Part shown: piece by piece, positions 1 through 7,473 of the stretch
Numbering within the stretch: position 1 is the first letter of the stretch
Layout: the number at the start of each line of letters is the position of its first letter
Origin: Acidimicrobiaceae bacterium
GTDB lineage: Bacteria > Actinomycetota > Acidimicrobiia > Acidimicrobiales > JAUTXP01
Reading direction: 5' to 3'
Assembly (NCBI GenBank): GCA_030837965.1
Contig: JAUTXP010000007.1
Location: 26,116 to 90,115 of the forward strand
DNA: 64,000 nucleotides
The notes under the pieces: model-generated
Told to the model about the DNA's origin: nothing
Database searches by the model: none
Seen by the model: the letters and a program-made list of their open reading frames with translations, nothing else
Made by a program: the position numbers and the translations under genes

Positions 1-30
1 GGCCAGCTCCTCCGCTCCCGCCTCAACTGA
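1..30 (+). CDS. C-terminal end of an upstream gene (partial)
   Basis: An open frame enters from the left edge and stops at TGA 28-30, with visible residues ending LLRSRLN. Nothing can be said about function from nine codons. The following 79 nt are non-coding and hold a hairpin, which fits this being a true gene end. Confidence 0.3.
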   Translation, partial: GQLLRSRLN

Positions 31-50
31 CCCCCCCGTTCTTCCCCGTC

Positions 51-91
51 TGGAGGACATAGCCGGCGGAAACGACGGGCTATGTCCTCCA
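51..91. repeat. Perfect 14-bp inverted repeat (hairpin)
   Basis: The arms are TGGAGGACATAGCC (51-64) and its exact reverse complement (78-91), with a 13-nt loop. It lies between a + strand gene end at 30 and the stop of the - strand ligase at 110, so it sits in a convergent junction. Neither side has a T run, so a canonical intrinsic terminator is not shown. A bidirectional terminator or mRNA 3' end is the likely role. Confidence 0.75.
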
Positions 92-109
92 GGCCGGCAA
101 AGCGGAGGG

Positions 110-1651
110 TCAGATGATGGTGCTCTGGTGGCCTTGCCAGTAGCGGTCTTTGAGCAGGCGCTTGTAGAGCTTGCCGGTGGGATGGCGCGGCAGCTCGGCT
201 TCGAAGTCCACCGACCGGGGGCACTTGAACCCGGCCAACTGCGACTTGCAGTAGGCCAGCAGCTCGCGCTCCAACTCGGGCCCGGCGTCGGCCATGTCGA
301 CGGGCTGGACCACGGCCTTGACCTCTTCGCCCATCTCCTCGTTGGGCACGCCGAACACGGCCGCGTCGGCCACCTTGGGATGCATGACCAACACGTTCTC
401 AGCCTCTTGGGGATAGATGTTCACCCCGCCCGAGATGATCATGTAGGCCTTGCGGTCGGTGAGGTAGAGGTAGCCGTCGCCGTCCAAATAGCCGACGTCG
501 CCCAGCGTGGACCATCCGTGCGCGTTGCGCGACCCGCGGGTCTTCTCCGGGTCGTTGTGGTATTCGAAGGTGGCCCCGCCCTCGAAGTAGATCGTGCCCG
601 ACTCGCCCGGCGGCACCTCCTCACCGTCCTCGCCCACGATGTGGATCGTCCCCAGCAGCGCCTTGCCGACGGTTCCCGGATGGGCCAGCCACTCCTGCGA
701 GTTGCAGGCCACGAAGCCGTTGCCCTCGGTGCCCGCGTAGTACTCGTACACGACCGGCCCCCACCACTCGATCATCTGCTGCTTCACCGGCACCGGGCAG
801 GGCGCGGCCGCGTGGATGCAGACCTGGAGCGACGACACGTCGAACTTGGCCCGCTCGTCCTCGGGCAGCTTCAACATGCGCACGAACATGGTGGGCACGA
901 CCTGGGTGTGGGTCACCGAGTGGGCGCCGATCAGCCGCAGGTACTCGACGGGGTCGAAGTGCTCCATTACCACGACGGTGCCGCCCGCCTGCTGCACGGC
1001 CATGCAGAACCGCAACGGCGCCGCGTGGTAAAGCGGCGCGGGCGAGAGGTAGACCATGTCCGACGTGAACCCGTACAGCAGTTGGCCGAGCGCGGTGACG
1101 CCGGTGGGCGCCTGCGGCGGGTTGCCCGACAGCGGGATCTTCACGCCTTTGGGCCGCCCGGTGGTGCCCGACGAGTACAGCATGTCCTGACCCTGGGCCG
1201 AGTCGGCCACCTCGATGGCGGGTGCCGCGCCCACGACCTCTTCGTAGGACTCGTAGCCGTCGATTACCCCGCCCACCATCAGCCTGGTGTGGACGTTGGG
1301 CATCTTGTCGAGCAGGTCGGCGGCCAGGTCCCGCCGGTCGTACGACGTGATGAACGCCTGTGCCGCGCAGTCGTTGACGATGTACTCCAACTCGCCGGAC
1401 GTCAGCCTGCTGCTGGCCGCCGTGTAGTAGAGGCCAGAGCGCTGGGCCCCCCACGTGGCCTGGAGGTAGGTGGCGTTGTTCTCCATGCAGATGGCGATGC
1501 TGTCGCCCACACCGATGCCCCGAGAGCGCAGGAGCTGGGCCAGTTGGTTGGAGCCCCGGTCGAGCTCGGCGTAGGTGACGGTCTCGCCTGAGCCGCCCAT
1601 GATCACGGCAGGCTTGTCGGGGAAGGAGGAGGCGTGCATGCCGGGGTACAT
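110..1651 (-). CDS. AMP-dependent acyl-CoA synthetase/ligase (FadD-like)
   Basis: This 513-residue protein is an ANL-superfamily adenylating enzyme that should activate a carboxylic acid with ATP and join it to coenzyme A. The sequence shows the P-loop-like A3 motif (YSSGTTGRPKG), the YEYYAGTEG motif, the adenylate-binding LGDVGYLD segment and the C-terminal PRHPTGKLYKR lysine motif. The start MYPGMHAS matches how FadD proteins of this subgroup usually begin. An open frame continues upstream but translates into the antisense of the next gene. A TAGGCT -10 box 13 nt upstream supports leaderless initiation. It is divergent from the acetyltransferase, with 12 bp between the starts. The substrate cannot be told; a fatty or aromatic acid is plausible. 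Confidence 0.9.
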   Translation of the reverse strand: MYPGMHASSFPDKPAVIMGGSGETVTYAELDRGSNQLAQLLRSRGIGVGDSIAICMENNATYLQATWGAQRSGLYYTAASSRLTSGELEYIVNDCAAQAFITSYDRRDLAADLLDKMPNVHTRLMVGGVIDGYESYEEVVGAAPAIEVADSAQGQDMLYSSGTTGRPKGVKIPLSGNPPQAPTGVTALGQLLYGFTSDMVYLSPAPLYHAAPLRFCMAVQQAGGTVVVMEHFDPVEYLRLIGAHSVTHTQVVPTMFVRMLKLPEDERAKFDVSSLQVCIHAAAPCPVPVKQQMIEWWGPVVYEYYAGTEGNGFVACNSQEWLAHPGTVGKALLGTIHIVGEDGEEVPPGESGTIYFEGGATFEYHNDPEKTRGSRNAHGWSTLGDVGYLDGDGYLYLTDRKAYMIISGGVNIYPQEAENVLVMHPKVADAAVFGVPNEEMGEEVKAVVQPVDMADAGPELERELLAYCKSQLAGFKCPRSVDFEAELPRHPTGKLYKRLLKDRYWQGHQSTII

Positions 1652-1658
1652 GGCGGGC

Positions 1659-1664
1659 AGCCTA
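1659..1664 (-). promoter_or_regulatory. -10 box (TAGGCT) for the acyl-CoA synthetase
   Basis: The hexamer begins 13 nt before the ATG at 1651, the spacing seen at other leaderless candidates in the window. Confidence 0.45.
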
Positions 1665-2158
1665 TGCAGGTGCATGTGATCGAGGTCACCGCCGCGGACA
1701 CCCATTCGACCCGTCGACTGGTGCTGCGCGAAGGCAGGTCGGACAGCGTTGTGGCCTTCGACGGCGACGACCATCCGGGCGCCATCCACCTGGCCGCGAT
1801 CGACCACATCGACGGCGTTATCGGCGACCACATCGACGGCGTTGTCGACGACATCCGCACGTCGATCGTGGGCGTGGCCACCTTCTTCCCGTCGCCCTGC
1901 GGGCCCCGGCCCGACGACGTCGCCTACCAGCTTCGAGGCATGGCCGTGCTGCCCGAGTACCAGGGACGCGGCGTCGGCGCGTCCCTTCTCGCCGCGGGCG
2001 TGGAGCGGGTGCGGGCCGCGGGCGCCACTCTGCTGTGGGCCAATGCCCGTGACAGCGCGTTGGGCTTCTACGAGGGCAAGGGGTGGAAGGTCGAGGGCGA
2101 GGGGTTCGAGTACGGCCCGGCCCGCCTGCCCCACCATGTGGCCCTGCTGCCGCTGTAG
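1664..2158 (+). CDS. GNAT family N-acetyltransferase
   Basis: The 164-residue protein carries the GNAT acetyl-CoA binding signature RGMAVLPEYQGRGVGASLL (motif A, Q/RxxGxG/A) and a C-terminal NARDSALGFYEGKGW segment typical of motif B. It should transfer an acetyl group from acetyl-CoA to an unknown small molecule or protein amine. The start is the ATG at 1664, beginning MQVHVIEV; an ATG 30 nt upstream would overlap the divergent ligase start. A 24-bp unit is duplicated in tandem at 1802-1849 and gives the repeated peptide DHIDGVIG/DHIDGVVD before the core. Confidence 0.85.
   Translation: MQVHVIEVTAADTHSTRRLVLREGRSDSVVAFDGDDHPGAIHLAAIDHIDGVIGDHIDGVVDDIRTSIVGVATFFPSPCGPRPDDVAYQLRGMAVLPEYQGRGVGASLLAAGVERVRAAGATLLWANARDSALGFYEGKGWKVEGEGFEYGPARLPHHVALLPL
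1802..1849 (+). repeat. In-frame 24-bp tandem duplication inside the acetyltransferase
   Basis: Two adjacent 24-nt units share their first 18 bases (GACCACATCGACGGCGTT) and differ in the last six. They keep frame and add eight acidic residues. Confidence 0.85.
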
Positions 2159-2187
2159 CCGTTGGCCACACCCGCGGCCGCGCGCCG

Positions 2188-3111
2188 CTACAGGGCGGCG
2201 ATGGACTGGCGGGGCATGCGCGGCGCCCGCCGGGGAGGGTGGGCCGCGCCCAGCTCCAACAGCCGCACCACTCGGGCCCGTTGGCCCGGCCACGGCTGCA
2301 ACAGCTCCAGCATGCGCTCGTCGGTGCCCCGGCGCTCGCCCGCCAACGCCCACGTGACCAAGTGCGGCAGGTGGTAGTCGCCGACGCTGACCGAGTCGGG
2401 ATCACCCAGAGCCAGGCGCACGGCCTCGCCGGACGACCAGGCGCCGATGCCCGGCAGCGACCGCAAACGCCGATGGGCGGTGGGCGCGCCCAAGGCCACG
2501 CACTCGTCCAGCCTGCGGGCCACCAGGCAGGCCCGACGCACGGTGTCGGCCCGTCGGCGCTCCACGTTGAAGCGGTGGTAGGCCCACCCCGGCAGACCGG
2601 CCAGCCGGTCGGGCGCGGGCGGCAAGAGCAGCGGCGGCGAACCGTCGACCGGCGAAGGGCCGGGCGCGGGCTCGCCAAAGGCCCGCACCATCCCGCAGTA
2701 GCTGCGCCGGGCGTCGAGGCCGACGACCTTCTGCTCGATGATGGTCGGCACCAGCGCCTCCACCACGGCCTGCGACCGGCACAGTCGCGCCGCACTGAGC
2801 CGTCGCCACAGCTCGGCAACGACGGGATGACGGGCCGCGGCCGCAGGGAAGTCGCCGTCGTCGTCCTCGGCCCCGACCAGCGCGGGCGCGGCGTCCAAGG
2901 CCCACTCAGAGCCCTCGCCCCACGCCTGCACCCGCACGTCGGGACCTGAGCGCCAGATGCGCACCGTCGCAGGCCCGCACGGCGTGCGGGTGGCCCGCCA
3001 GATGCCCGTGGGCCCGATGCGCATGGACGGATCACCCGAGCCGCGGCGCAACGGCCCGAGGGTGAGTCGGAGGTCGACCGGGTGCGGCGGCCGAATTGCG
3101 CGCTCGAGCAC
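2188..3111 (-). CDS. AlkA/HhH-GPD family DNA glycosylase
   Basis: This 307-residue protein has the helix-hairpin-helix signature LPGIGAWSSGEA (about residues 219-230). It is followed at about residue 245 by an aspartate in SVGDYHLP, placed where HhH-GPD glycosylases keep their catalytic Asp. The family excises damaged bases, classically 3-methyladenine or 8-oxoguanine, in base excision repair. The length fits 3-methyladenine DNA glycosylase II-like proteins. The GTG at 3111 is chosen because the upstream frame would run into tyrS. It is divergent from tyrS with 28 bp between starts. Substrate specificity is not shown. Confidence 0.85.
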   Translation of the reverse strand: MLERAIRPPHPVDLRLTLGPLRRGSGDPSMRIGPTGIWRATRTPCGPATVRIWRSGPDVRVQAWGEGSEWALDAAPALVGAEDDDGDFPAAAARHPVVAELWRRLSAARLCRSQAVVEALVPTIIEQKVVGLDARRSYCGMVRAFGEPAPGPSPVDGSPPLLLPPAPDRLAGLPGWAYHRFNVERRRADTVRRACLVARRLDECVALGAPTAHRRLRSLPGIGAWSSGEAVRLALGDPDSVSVGDYHLPHLVTWALAGERRGTDERMLELLQPWPGQRARVVRLLELGAAHPPRRAPRMPRQSIAAL

Positions 3112-3139
3112 GTCGCCATCGTGGCAGGCTTCGGCTCCG

Positions 3140-4399
3140 ATGAGCGCGCTCTCCGAGGAACTCCACTGGCGGCATCTGGTCCACCAGGCCACCGACGACC
3201 ATCTGTTCAAGCTCCTCGACACCGAGTCGCTCACCGCCTACATCGGGTTCGACCCCACGGCCGACAGCCTCCACGTGGGCAACCTGTTGCAGCTCTGCAA
3301 CCTGCGCAGGCTGCAAGGGGCGGGCCACCGGCCCATCGCCTTGGCGGGCGGGGGCACCGGCATGATCGGCGACCCTGGCGGCAAGTCGGAGGAGCGCAAC
3401 CTGCTTACCGCCGACGCCTTGGCCCACAACCTGGCCGCCATCCGGGTGCAGCTCGAACGGTTCCTCGACTTCTCCGAGGGCCGGGCCCTCACGGCCGACA
3501 ACGGCGAGTGGCTCTGGGATGTGCGCCTGCTCGGCTTCCTCCGAGACATCGGCAAGCACTTCACCGTGAACCAGATGGTGGCCAAGGAGTCGGTGAAGGC
3601 CCGCTTCGAGGGCCGCGACCAGGGCATCTCCTACACGGAGTTCAGCTACATGCTCCTCCAGGCCTACGACTTCCTCCAGCTCTTCGACCGCCACGGCTGT
3701 CGGCTGCAACTGGGCGGCTCGGACCAGTGGGGCAACATCACCATGGGCGTGGAGCTGATCCGCAAGCAGCGAGGCGAGACTGCCTTCGGGCTGACCTCTC
3801 CGCTGGTGGTGAAGGCGGACGGGACCAAGTTCGGCAAGACCGAGTCGGGCACGGTCTGGCTGGACCCGGCCAAGACCTCGCCCTACCGCTTCTTCCAGTT
3901 CTTCATCAACAGCGAGGACGCGGTGGTGGGGGAGTACCTGCGCTATTTCACCTGGCTGTCACGCGACGAGATCGAGGCTCTCGACGCGGAGACGGCCGAG
4001 CACCCCGAGCGCCGAGCCGGGCAACGGGCGCTGGCCCGGGGGGTCACCGCGCTGGTCCACGGGGCCGACGAGGCCGAGCGGGCCGAGCGGGCCGCGGCCG
4101 TGCTGTTCAGCGAGGAGATCGCGACCTTGGACGAGCCCACCTTGCTCGAGGTCTTCGCCGACGCGCCCTCGACCACCGTGCCCCGCGAACCCATTGGCCT
4201 GGTCGACCTGCTGGCCCTCACCGGCGTGTGCGGCTCCAAGAGCGATGCCCGGCGCATGGTGCAGCAGGGCGGGGTCTACCTCAACAACCGCAAGCAGGCC
4301 GAGGACGGGCCCGTCGACCCGGTGGCCGACACGTTGCACGGCCGCTACGCCGTGCTGCGCAGGGGGCGCAAGGACCACCACCTGGTCCGCTTCGAATAA
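3140..4399 (+). CDS. tyrS: Tyrosyl-tRNA synthetase
   Basis: This class I synthetase (419 residues) charges tRNA-Tyr with tyrosine. The Rossmann fold carries the HIGH-type motif HVGN (residues 45-48), the tyrosine-binding GGSDQWGNI segment, and KFGKT (230-234) in place of KMSKS, as in bacterial TyrRS. The C-terminal 70 residues form an S4 RNA-binding domain (GVCGSKSDARRMVQQGGVYLN). The ATG at 3140 gives the usual start just before the conserved N-terminal helix. The gene stands alone between a divergent glycosylase and a convergent transpeptidase. Confidence 0.97.
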   Translation: MSALSEELHWRHLVHQATDDHLFKLLDTESLTAYIGFDPTADSLHVGNLLQLCNLRRLQGAGHRPIALAGGGTGMIGDPGGKSEERNLLTADALAHNLAAIRVQLERFLDFSEGRALTADNGEWLWDVRLLGFLRDIGKHFTVNQMVAKESVKARFEGRDQGISYTEFSYMLLQAYDFLQLFDRHGCRLQLGGSDQWGNITMGVELIRKQRGETAFGLTSPLVVKADGTKFGKTESGTVWLDPAKTSPYRFFQFFINSEDAVVGEYLRYFTWLSRDEIEALDAETAEHPERRAGQRALARGVTALVHGADEAERAERAAAVLFSEEIATLDEPTLLEVFADAPSTTVPREPIGLVDLLALTGVCGSKSDARRMVQQGGVYLNNRKQAEDGPVDPVADTLHGRYAVLRRGRKDHHLVRFE

Positions 4400-4437
4400 G
4401 GGCCGGCGCTGGCGGCAGGCAGGTCAGGGCAGGCCGG

Positions 4438-5058
4438 TCAGGGCAGGACGACGACCGTCGTGCCCATCTGGGCCCAGTCCCACATGAAGGCCGCGTCGAT
4501 CGCGGACTGGCGCACGCAGCCGTGGCTCAACGGCGTTCCCAGTTGGGCGTCGCTTTGGATGTGGCTGCCGCCGGGCCGGGCCGGGATCTCGTGGAAGCCG
4601 ATGGCCAGGCTCCGTCCGGTGGCAAACCGCACCATGTAGTTCAGGGCCAGCGAGCCCGACCGGCTGACCCGCGAGCGCGAGTACACGTGGTAGGTGCCGG
4701 GGTTGGGCAGGCCGCGCCGCCCGGAGACGGGGTAGTCGCGGATGACCCGCCCGTCGCCCTCGACCACCCAAACGTGCTGCATCGAGTTGGAGTAGACGGC
4801 CCGTCGTCCCAAGCCGGAGTTGGCGGGCAGGGCCAGGCCGCGCCGTCCGGGTCCGACGTTGGCCGGCGCGGTCGAGCCCGATGGCCCGCCCACGTCCAGG
4901 CCGGCCTGGTAGGCCTGAATGAGCCCGAGCTTGCCGCCCGGCGGCGGCGGGTCATGGGGCGGCGAGCTCCACTTGGCCTGTGCCGCGGGGCTGGCGGCCA
5001 TGAGCAGGCCGAGCACCGCGAGGGCGCCGATCCGCGCCCGCCCCGCCCTGTGCCGCAT
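4438..5058 (-). CDS. Secreted L,D-transpeptidase (YkuD domain)
   Basis: This 206-residue protein begins with a signal peptide (an Arg-rich n-region, then a Leu/Ala-rich core ending AAQA). Its YkuD domain ends in SHGCVR, with the catalytic Cys and the His and Arg that define the family. Such enzymes form 3-3 crosslinks in peptidoglycan or attach proteins to it, outside the membrane. The protein is short and has no separate peptidoglycan-binding domain. It lies downstream of and in the same direction as the HIT gene, with about 20 nt between them. Confidence 0.88.
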   Translation of the reverse strand: MRHRAGRARIGALAVLGLLMAASPAAQAKWSSPPHDPPPPGGKLGLIQAYQAGLDVGGPSGSTAPANVGPGRRGLALPANSGLGRRAVYSNSMQHVWVVEGDGRVIRDYPVSGRRGLPNPGTYHVYSRSRVSRSGSLALNYMVRFATGRSLAIGFHEIPARPGGSHIQSDAQLGTPLSHGCVRQSAIDAAFMWDWAQMGTTVVVLP

Positions 5059-5078
5059 GTGGCCTTAATCGGGCCGGT

Positions 5079-5516
5079 TCAACCGGTCCTGAGGATGGCG
5101 TCGGCGATTCGAGCGGCCACGTCGGCCATGTGGCCGTCCGAGTCGTACCTGTGCCGGGGCCAGAAGAAGCCCTTGAGCCCGTCGCCCTTGGACCGGGGCA
5201 CGACGTGCACGTGCAGGTGAGGGACGGACTGGCTGACCACGTTGTTGACGGCGACGAACGTGCCCTGGGCGCCCATGGCCTCGACGACGGCGACGGCCAC
5301 GCGCTGCACGGCGGTGAACAACACGGGCACCAGCGGGGCGGACAGGTCGGGCAGCGTGTCGACGTGGGCGCGGGGCACCACCAGCACGTGGCCGGGGAAG
5401 ACGGGCCGCACATCGAGGAACCCGACGACGTCGGGCTCGTCCAGCACGACGGCGGCAGGCGCGTCCCCGGCGACGATGGCGCAGAAGAGGCACGGTCGCT
5501 CGGGCACGGTGGCCAC
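5079..5516 (-). CDS. HIT family (histidine triad) protein
   Basis: The 145-residue protein contains the HIT signature HLHVHV, where the middle His is the nucleophile, and an N-terminal CLFCAIVAGD segment typical of Hint-like proteins. These enzymes hydrolyse nucleoside phosphoramidates or dinucleotide phosphates. The start is a GTG at 5516, 23 bp from the divergent DUF3151 start. The two Cys (CLFC) may bind zinc, although two further ligands are not evident. Confidence 0.9.
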   Translation of the reverse strand: MATVPERPCLFCAIVAGDAPAAVVLDEPDVVGFLDVRPVFPGHVLVVPRAHVDTLPDLSAPLVPVLFTAVQRVAVAVVEAMGAQGTFVAVNNVVSQSVPHLHVHVVPRSKGDGLKGFFWPRHRYDSDGHMADVAARIADAILRTG

Positions 5517-5527
5517 GCTTGCACACC

Positions 5528-5533
5528 TACGAT
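5528..5533 (+). promoter_or_regulatory. -10 box (TACGAT) for the DUF3151 gene
   Basis: The hexamer begins 12 nt before the ATG at 5540 and leaves no room for a ribosome-binding site, so the transcript would be leaderless. Confidence 0.45.
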
Positions 5534-5539
5534 CGACCC

Positions 5540-5980
5540 ATGTCGGACTCTCCCGTCAACCTCTCCGCCGGACTCCCGGAGACTGTCCTTCCCGAGCCGC
5601 CTGCCGAGATGGCCGAGCGCCTGCGGACCGCGGTGGGCGAGCCCATCGAGCGCCGGCGCGACGCGGTCGCATCGGTGGTGGCCGCCTTCCCGCGGTTCCT
5701 GGATGCGTGGGCCCGCTTGGGCGAACTGGCCAGGGACGACGTGGAGGCGTATGCGTGCTTTCGCGTCGGGTACCACCGCGGCCTCGACGCCCTGCGGGCC
5801 GCGGGCTGGCGGGGGAGCGGATACGTCCGCTGGGCCCGGCCCACGAACCGCGGCTTCCTTCGGGCCTTGGAGGGGCTGCGGGAGACGGCCGCGGCCATCG
5901 GCGAGGCCGACGAGGAGGAGCGCTGCGCGCAGTTCCTGCGCCAGTTGGACCCCGATTGGCGCGGGCTCCCGGCCGACTGA
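5540..5980 (+). CDS. DUF3151 family protein
   Basis: This 146-residue protein matches the actinobacterial DUF3151 family by its core pattern, with GYHRGLDALRAAGW and the tail ERCAQFLRQLDP. It looks like a helical TPR-like protein (WARLGELA, AYACFRVGYHRG). No function is established. The ATG at 5540 is used because the -10 box lies 12 nt upstream and residues before it are not family-like. Confidence 0.85.
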   Translation: MSDSPVNLSAGLPETVLPEPPAEMAERLRTAVGEPIERRRDAVASVVAAFPRFLDAWARLGELARDDVEAYACFRVGYHRGLDALRAAGWRGSGYVRWARPTNRGFLRALEGLRETAAAIGEADEEERCAQFLRQLDPDWRGLPAD

Positions 5981-5989
5981 TTCGCGCTC

Positions 5990-6030
5990 GATCGGCCCTC
6001 GATCAGCCCTGATCAGCCCTGATCAGCCCT
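5990..6030. repeat. Short tandem decamer repeat
   Basis: GATCAGCCCT is repeated three times at 6001-6030, preceded by one variant copy (GATCGGCCCT, 5990-5999). The repeat lies in the convergent junction and includes the stop codon of the methyltransferase on the other strand. Confidence 0.85.
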
Positions 6031-6805
6031 CACTTCGGCGCGGGCGGGCCAAGGTCACCGTTGTGCGGTAGAGCATGGTGACGACGCCGCCGTGCTCGTC
6101 GATCACCCGCCCCACGCCGGCAGCCAACCGGGCCAGCGCGTCAGGGTCGAGCATGCGATGGTCGGAGTGCGTCTGGATCAGCTCGGCATAGGCCTGGGCC
6201 GACAGGCGGTCCTCCCAGTCGTGGTGCCACTCGTCGCCGAGCAGGTCGAACAGACCGGATTCGGCGATGGTGCGGCGCTGCTCGTCGTTCTGCACCGGCC
6301 AGCGGGTGACGACCGACTCCTTGAGGAGTTCGGGGGCGAACTCGGCGTACACAGGGTCGAGTGCGTCGTGCAGGTCGAGGCCCCCGTCGCGGGGCGTGTT
6401 GGCCATGACGGCCAGCACGCCATCGGGTCGCAGCACGCGCGCCAGCTTGGGCAGCGCGGCGGCGGGGTCGATCCAGTGCCACGACTGGGCCGCGACGGCA
6501 ATGTCGGCGCTGTCGGGCGGGCCGTCCCAATGCTCGAACTCCGTGACGGCAACATCGATGCGGGCGGCGGCAGTCGCGGCCACTGCGGCCATAGCCGGAT
6601 CGGGCTCGACGCCGACGACGCGAAGGCCCCTCTCTGCGAACAGGACCGACGCCTTGCCCGTGCCGCATCCGATGTCGATCACGTCCGTCGCTCCGATGGG
6701 CGCGGCGGCCAGGATGTGGTCGACGGCCTCCGGCGGGTAGGTGGGCCTGCGCCAGTCGTACAGGGCGGCGGCCTCGCCGAAGACGGTGCGGCGCTCCCTG
6801 GTCAC
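6023..6805 (-). CDS. Class I SAM-dependent methyltransferase
   Basis: The 260-residue protein opens with FGEAAALYDWRRPTYP and has the SAM-binding motif I VIDIGCGTGKAS, then motif II GVEPDP and a QSWHWIDP segment. This resembles the trans-aconitate/Methyltransf_11 group that methylates small acids, but the substrate is unknown. It follows the carbonic anhydrase by 7 nt on the same strand and is probably cotranscribed. The GTG at 6805 is the only start that does not overlap that gene. Confidence 0.85.
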   Translation of the reverse strand: MTRERRTVFGEAAALYDWRRPTYPPEAVDHILAAAPIGATDVIDIGCGTGKASVLFAERGLRVVGVEPDPAMAAVAATAAARIDVAVTEFEHWDGPPDSADIAVAAQSWHWIDPAAALPKLARVLRPDGVLAVMANTPRDGGLDLHDALDPVYAEFAPELLKESVVTRWPVQNDEQRRTIAESGLFDLLGDEWHHDWEDRLSAQAYAELIQTHSDHRMLDPDALARLAAGVGRVIDEHGGVVTMLYRTTVTLARPRRSEG

Positions 6806-6812
6806 ACCCGCG

Positions 6813-7361
6813 TCACGCCAGCGGCGTGGGCGGCACGACGACGGTGAGGGCGCCTTCGTCGACGTCGAAGGTGGCCCCCCAGACCACGCCGTCGGCGGGC
6901 AGCAGGCCGCAGCCGACGATCTCGTCCACGTCCTGGCGGACGCTGGCCCCCAAGTCGTCGAACGGGAGGAAGTCGATGTGGGATGCGTCGGCGCCGGTCG
7001 CGTCGGTGACGCCGTCCCAGATGGCTTGATTGCTGACCTGGTAGAGCCCGCACTTGGTGTGGTGGATGACGCCGAACTCGCGGGTGCCGAGGTGATGGGC
7101 GGACAGGACGAGCGAGCGGATGGCGTCGGTTGAGGCCCGCCCACCCGCGTTGCGCAGGATGTGGGCGTCGCCCGGCGACAGCCCGAGGGCGCGGAACAGG
7201 TCGAGCCGAGCGTCCATGCACGTGAGGATGCACAGCCGCTTGGCGGGCCGGGGACTGAGCACCGGTCTGTTGGACACCGACGCGTAGGACTGGTTGGCCT
7301 CCTGCACGCGCGGCAGGTTGAGCTCGAGGGGCTGGTGGTCTGCTTGATCCGTGTCCGGCAC
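6813..7361 (-). CDS. Beta-carbonic anhydrase
   Basis: This 182-residue enzyme should interconvert CO2 and bicarbonate. The zinc site is visible as CMDAR (Cys48, with the Asp50/Arg52 dyad) and HHTKC (His and Cys104). Upstream of the GTG at 7361 the open frame reads into the 31-bp palindrome and loses family resemblance, so the GTG start is preferred. It is small, like the actinobacterial single-domain forms, and shares a transcript with the methyltransferase. Confidence 0.88.
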   Translation of the reverse strand: MPDTDQADHQPLELNLPRVQEANQSYASVSNRPVLSPRPAKRLCILTCMDARLDLFRALGLSPGDAHILRNAGGRASTDAIRSLVLSAHHLGTREFGVIHHTKCGLYQVSNQAIWDGVTDATGADASHIDFLPFDDLGASVRQDVDEIVGCGLLPADGVVWGATFDVDEGALTVVVPPTPLA

Positions 7362-7425
7362 CCGCGCATCTTTGCCGATCACCGCCGCCCCTCGGCATTT
7401 GCCCCCACTTCTGTCGACATCCCAT

Positions 7426-7456
7426 CTTTTCCACAGCACCTGCTGCTGTGGAAAAG
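7426..7456. repeat. 31-bp dispersed palindrome, copy A1
   Basis: The arms are CTTTTCCACAGCA and its exact complement with loop CCTGC. It lies between divergent genes, upstream of both the carbonic anhydrase and the metalloprotease. Each arm starts with T and ends with A on both strands, the reverse of an intrinsic terminator. Confidence 0.95.
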
Positions 7457-7473
7457 TGGGGAGGGTGCCGCCC

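Noticed and set aside
3082..5220. A long + strand open frame of about 700 codons over tyrS and the transpeptidase
   Set aside because: Its translation is Arg/Pro/Gly/Ala-rich and has no domain pattern; tyrS is clear in another frame. High G+C produces many such frames, including one of 862 codons opposite glcD and the M20 gene.
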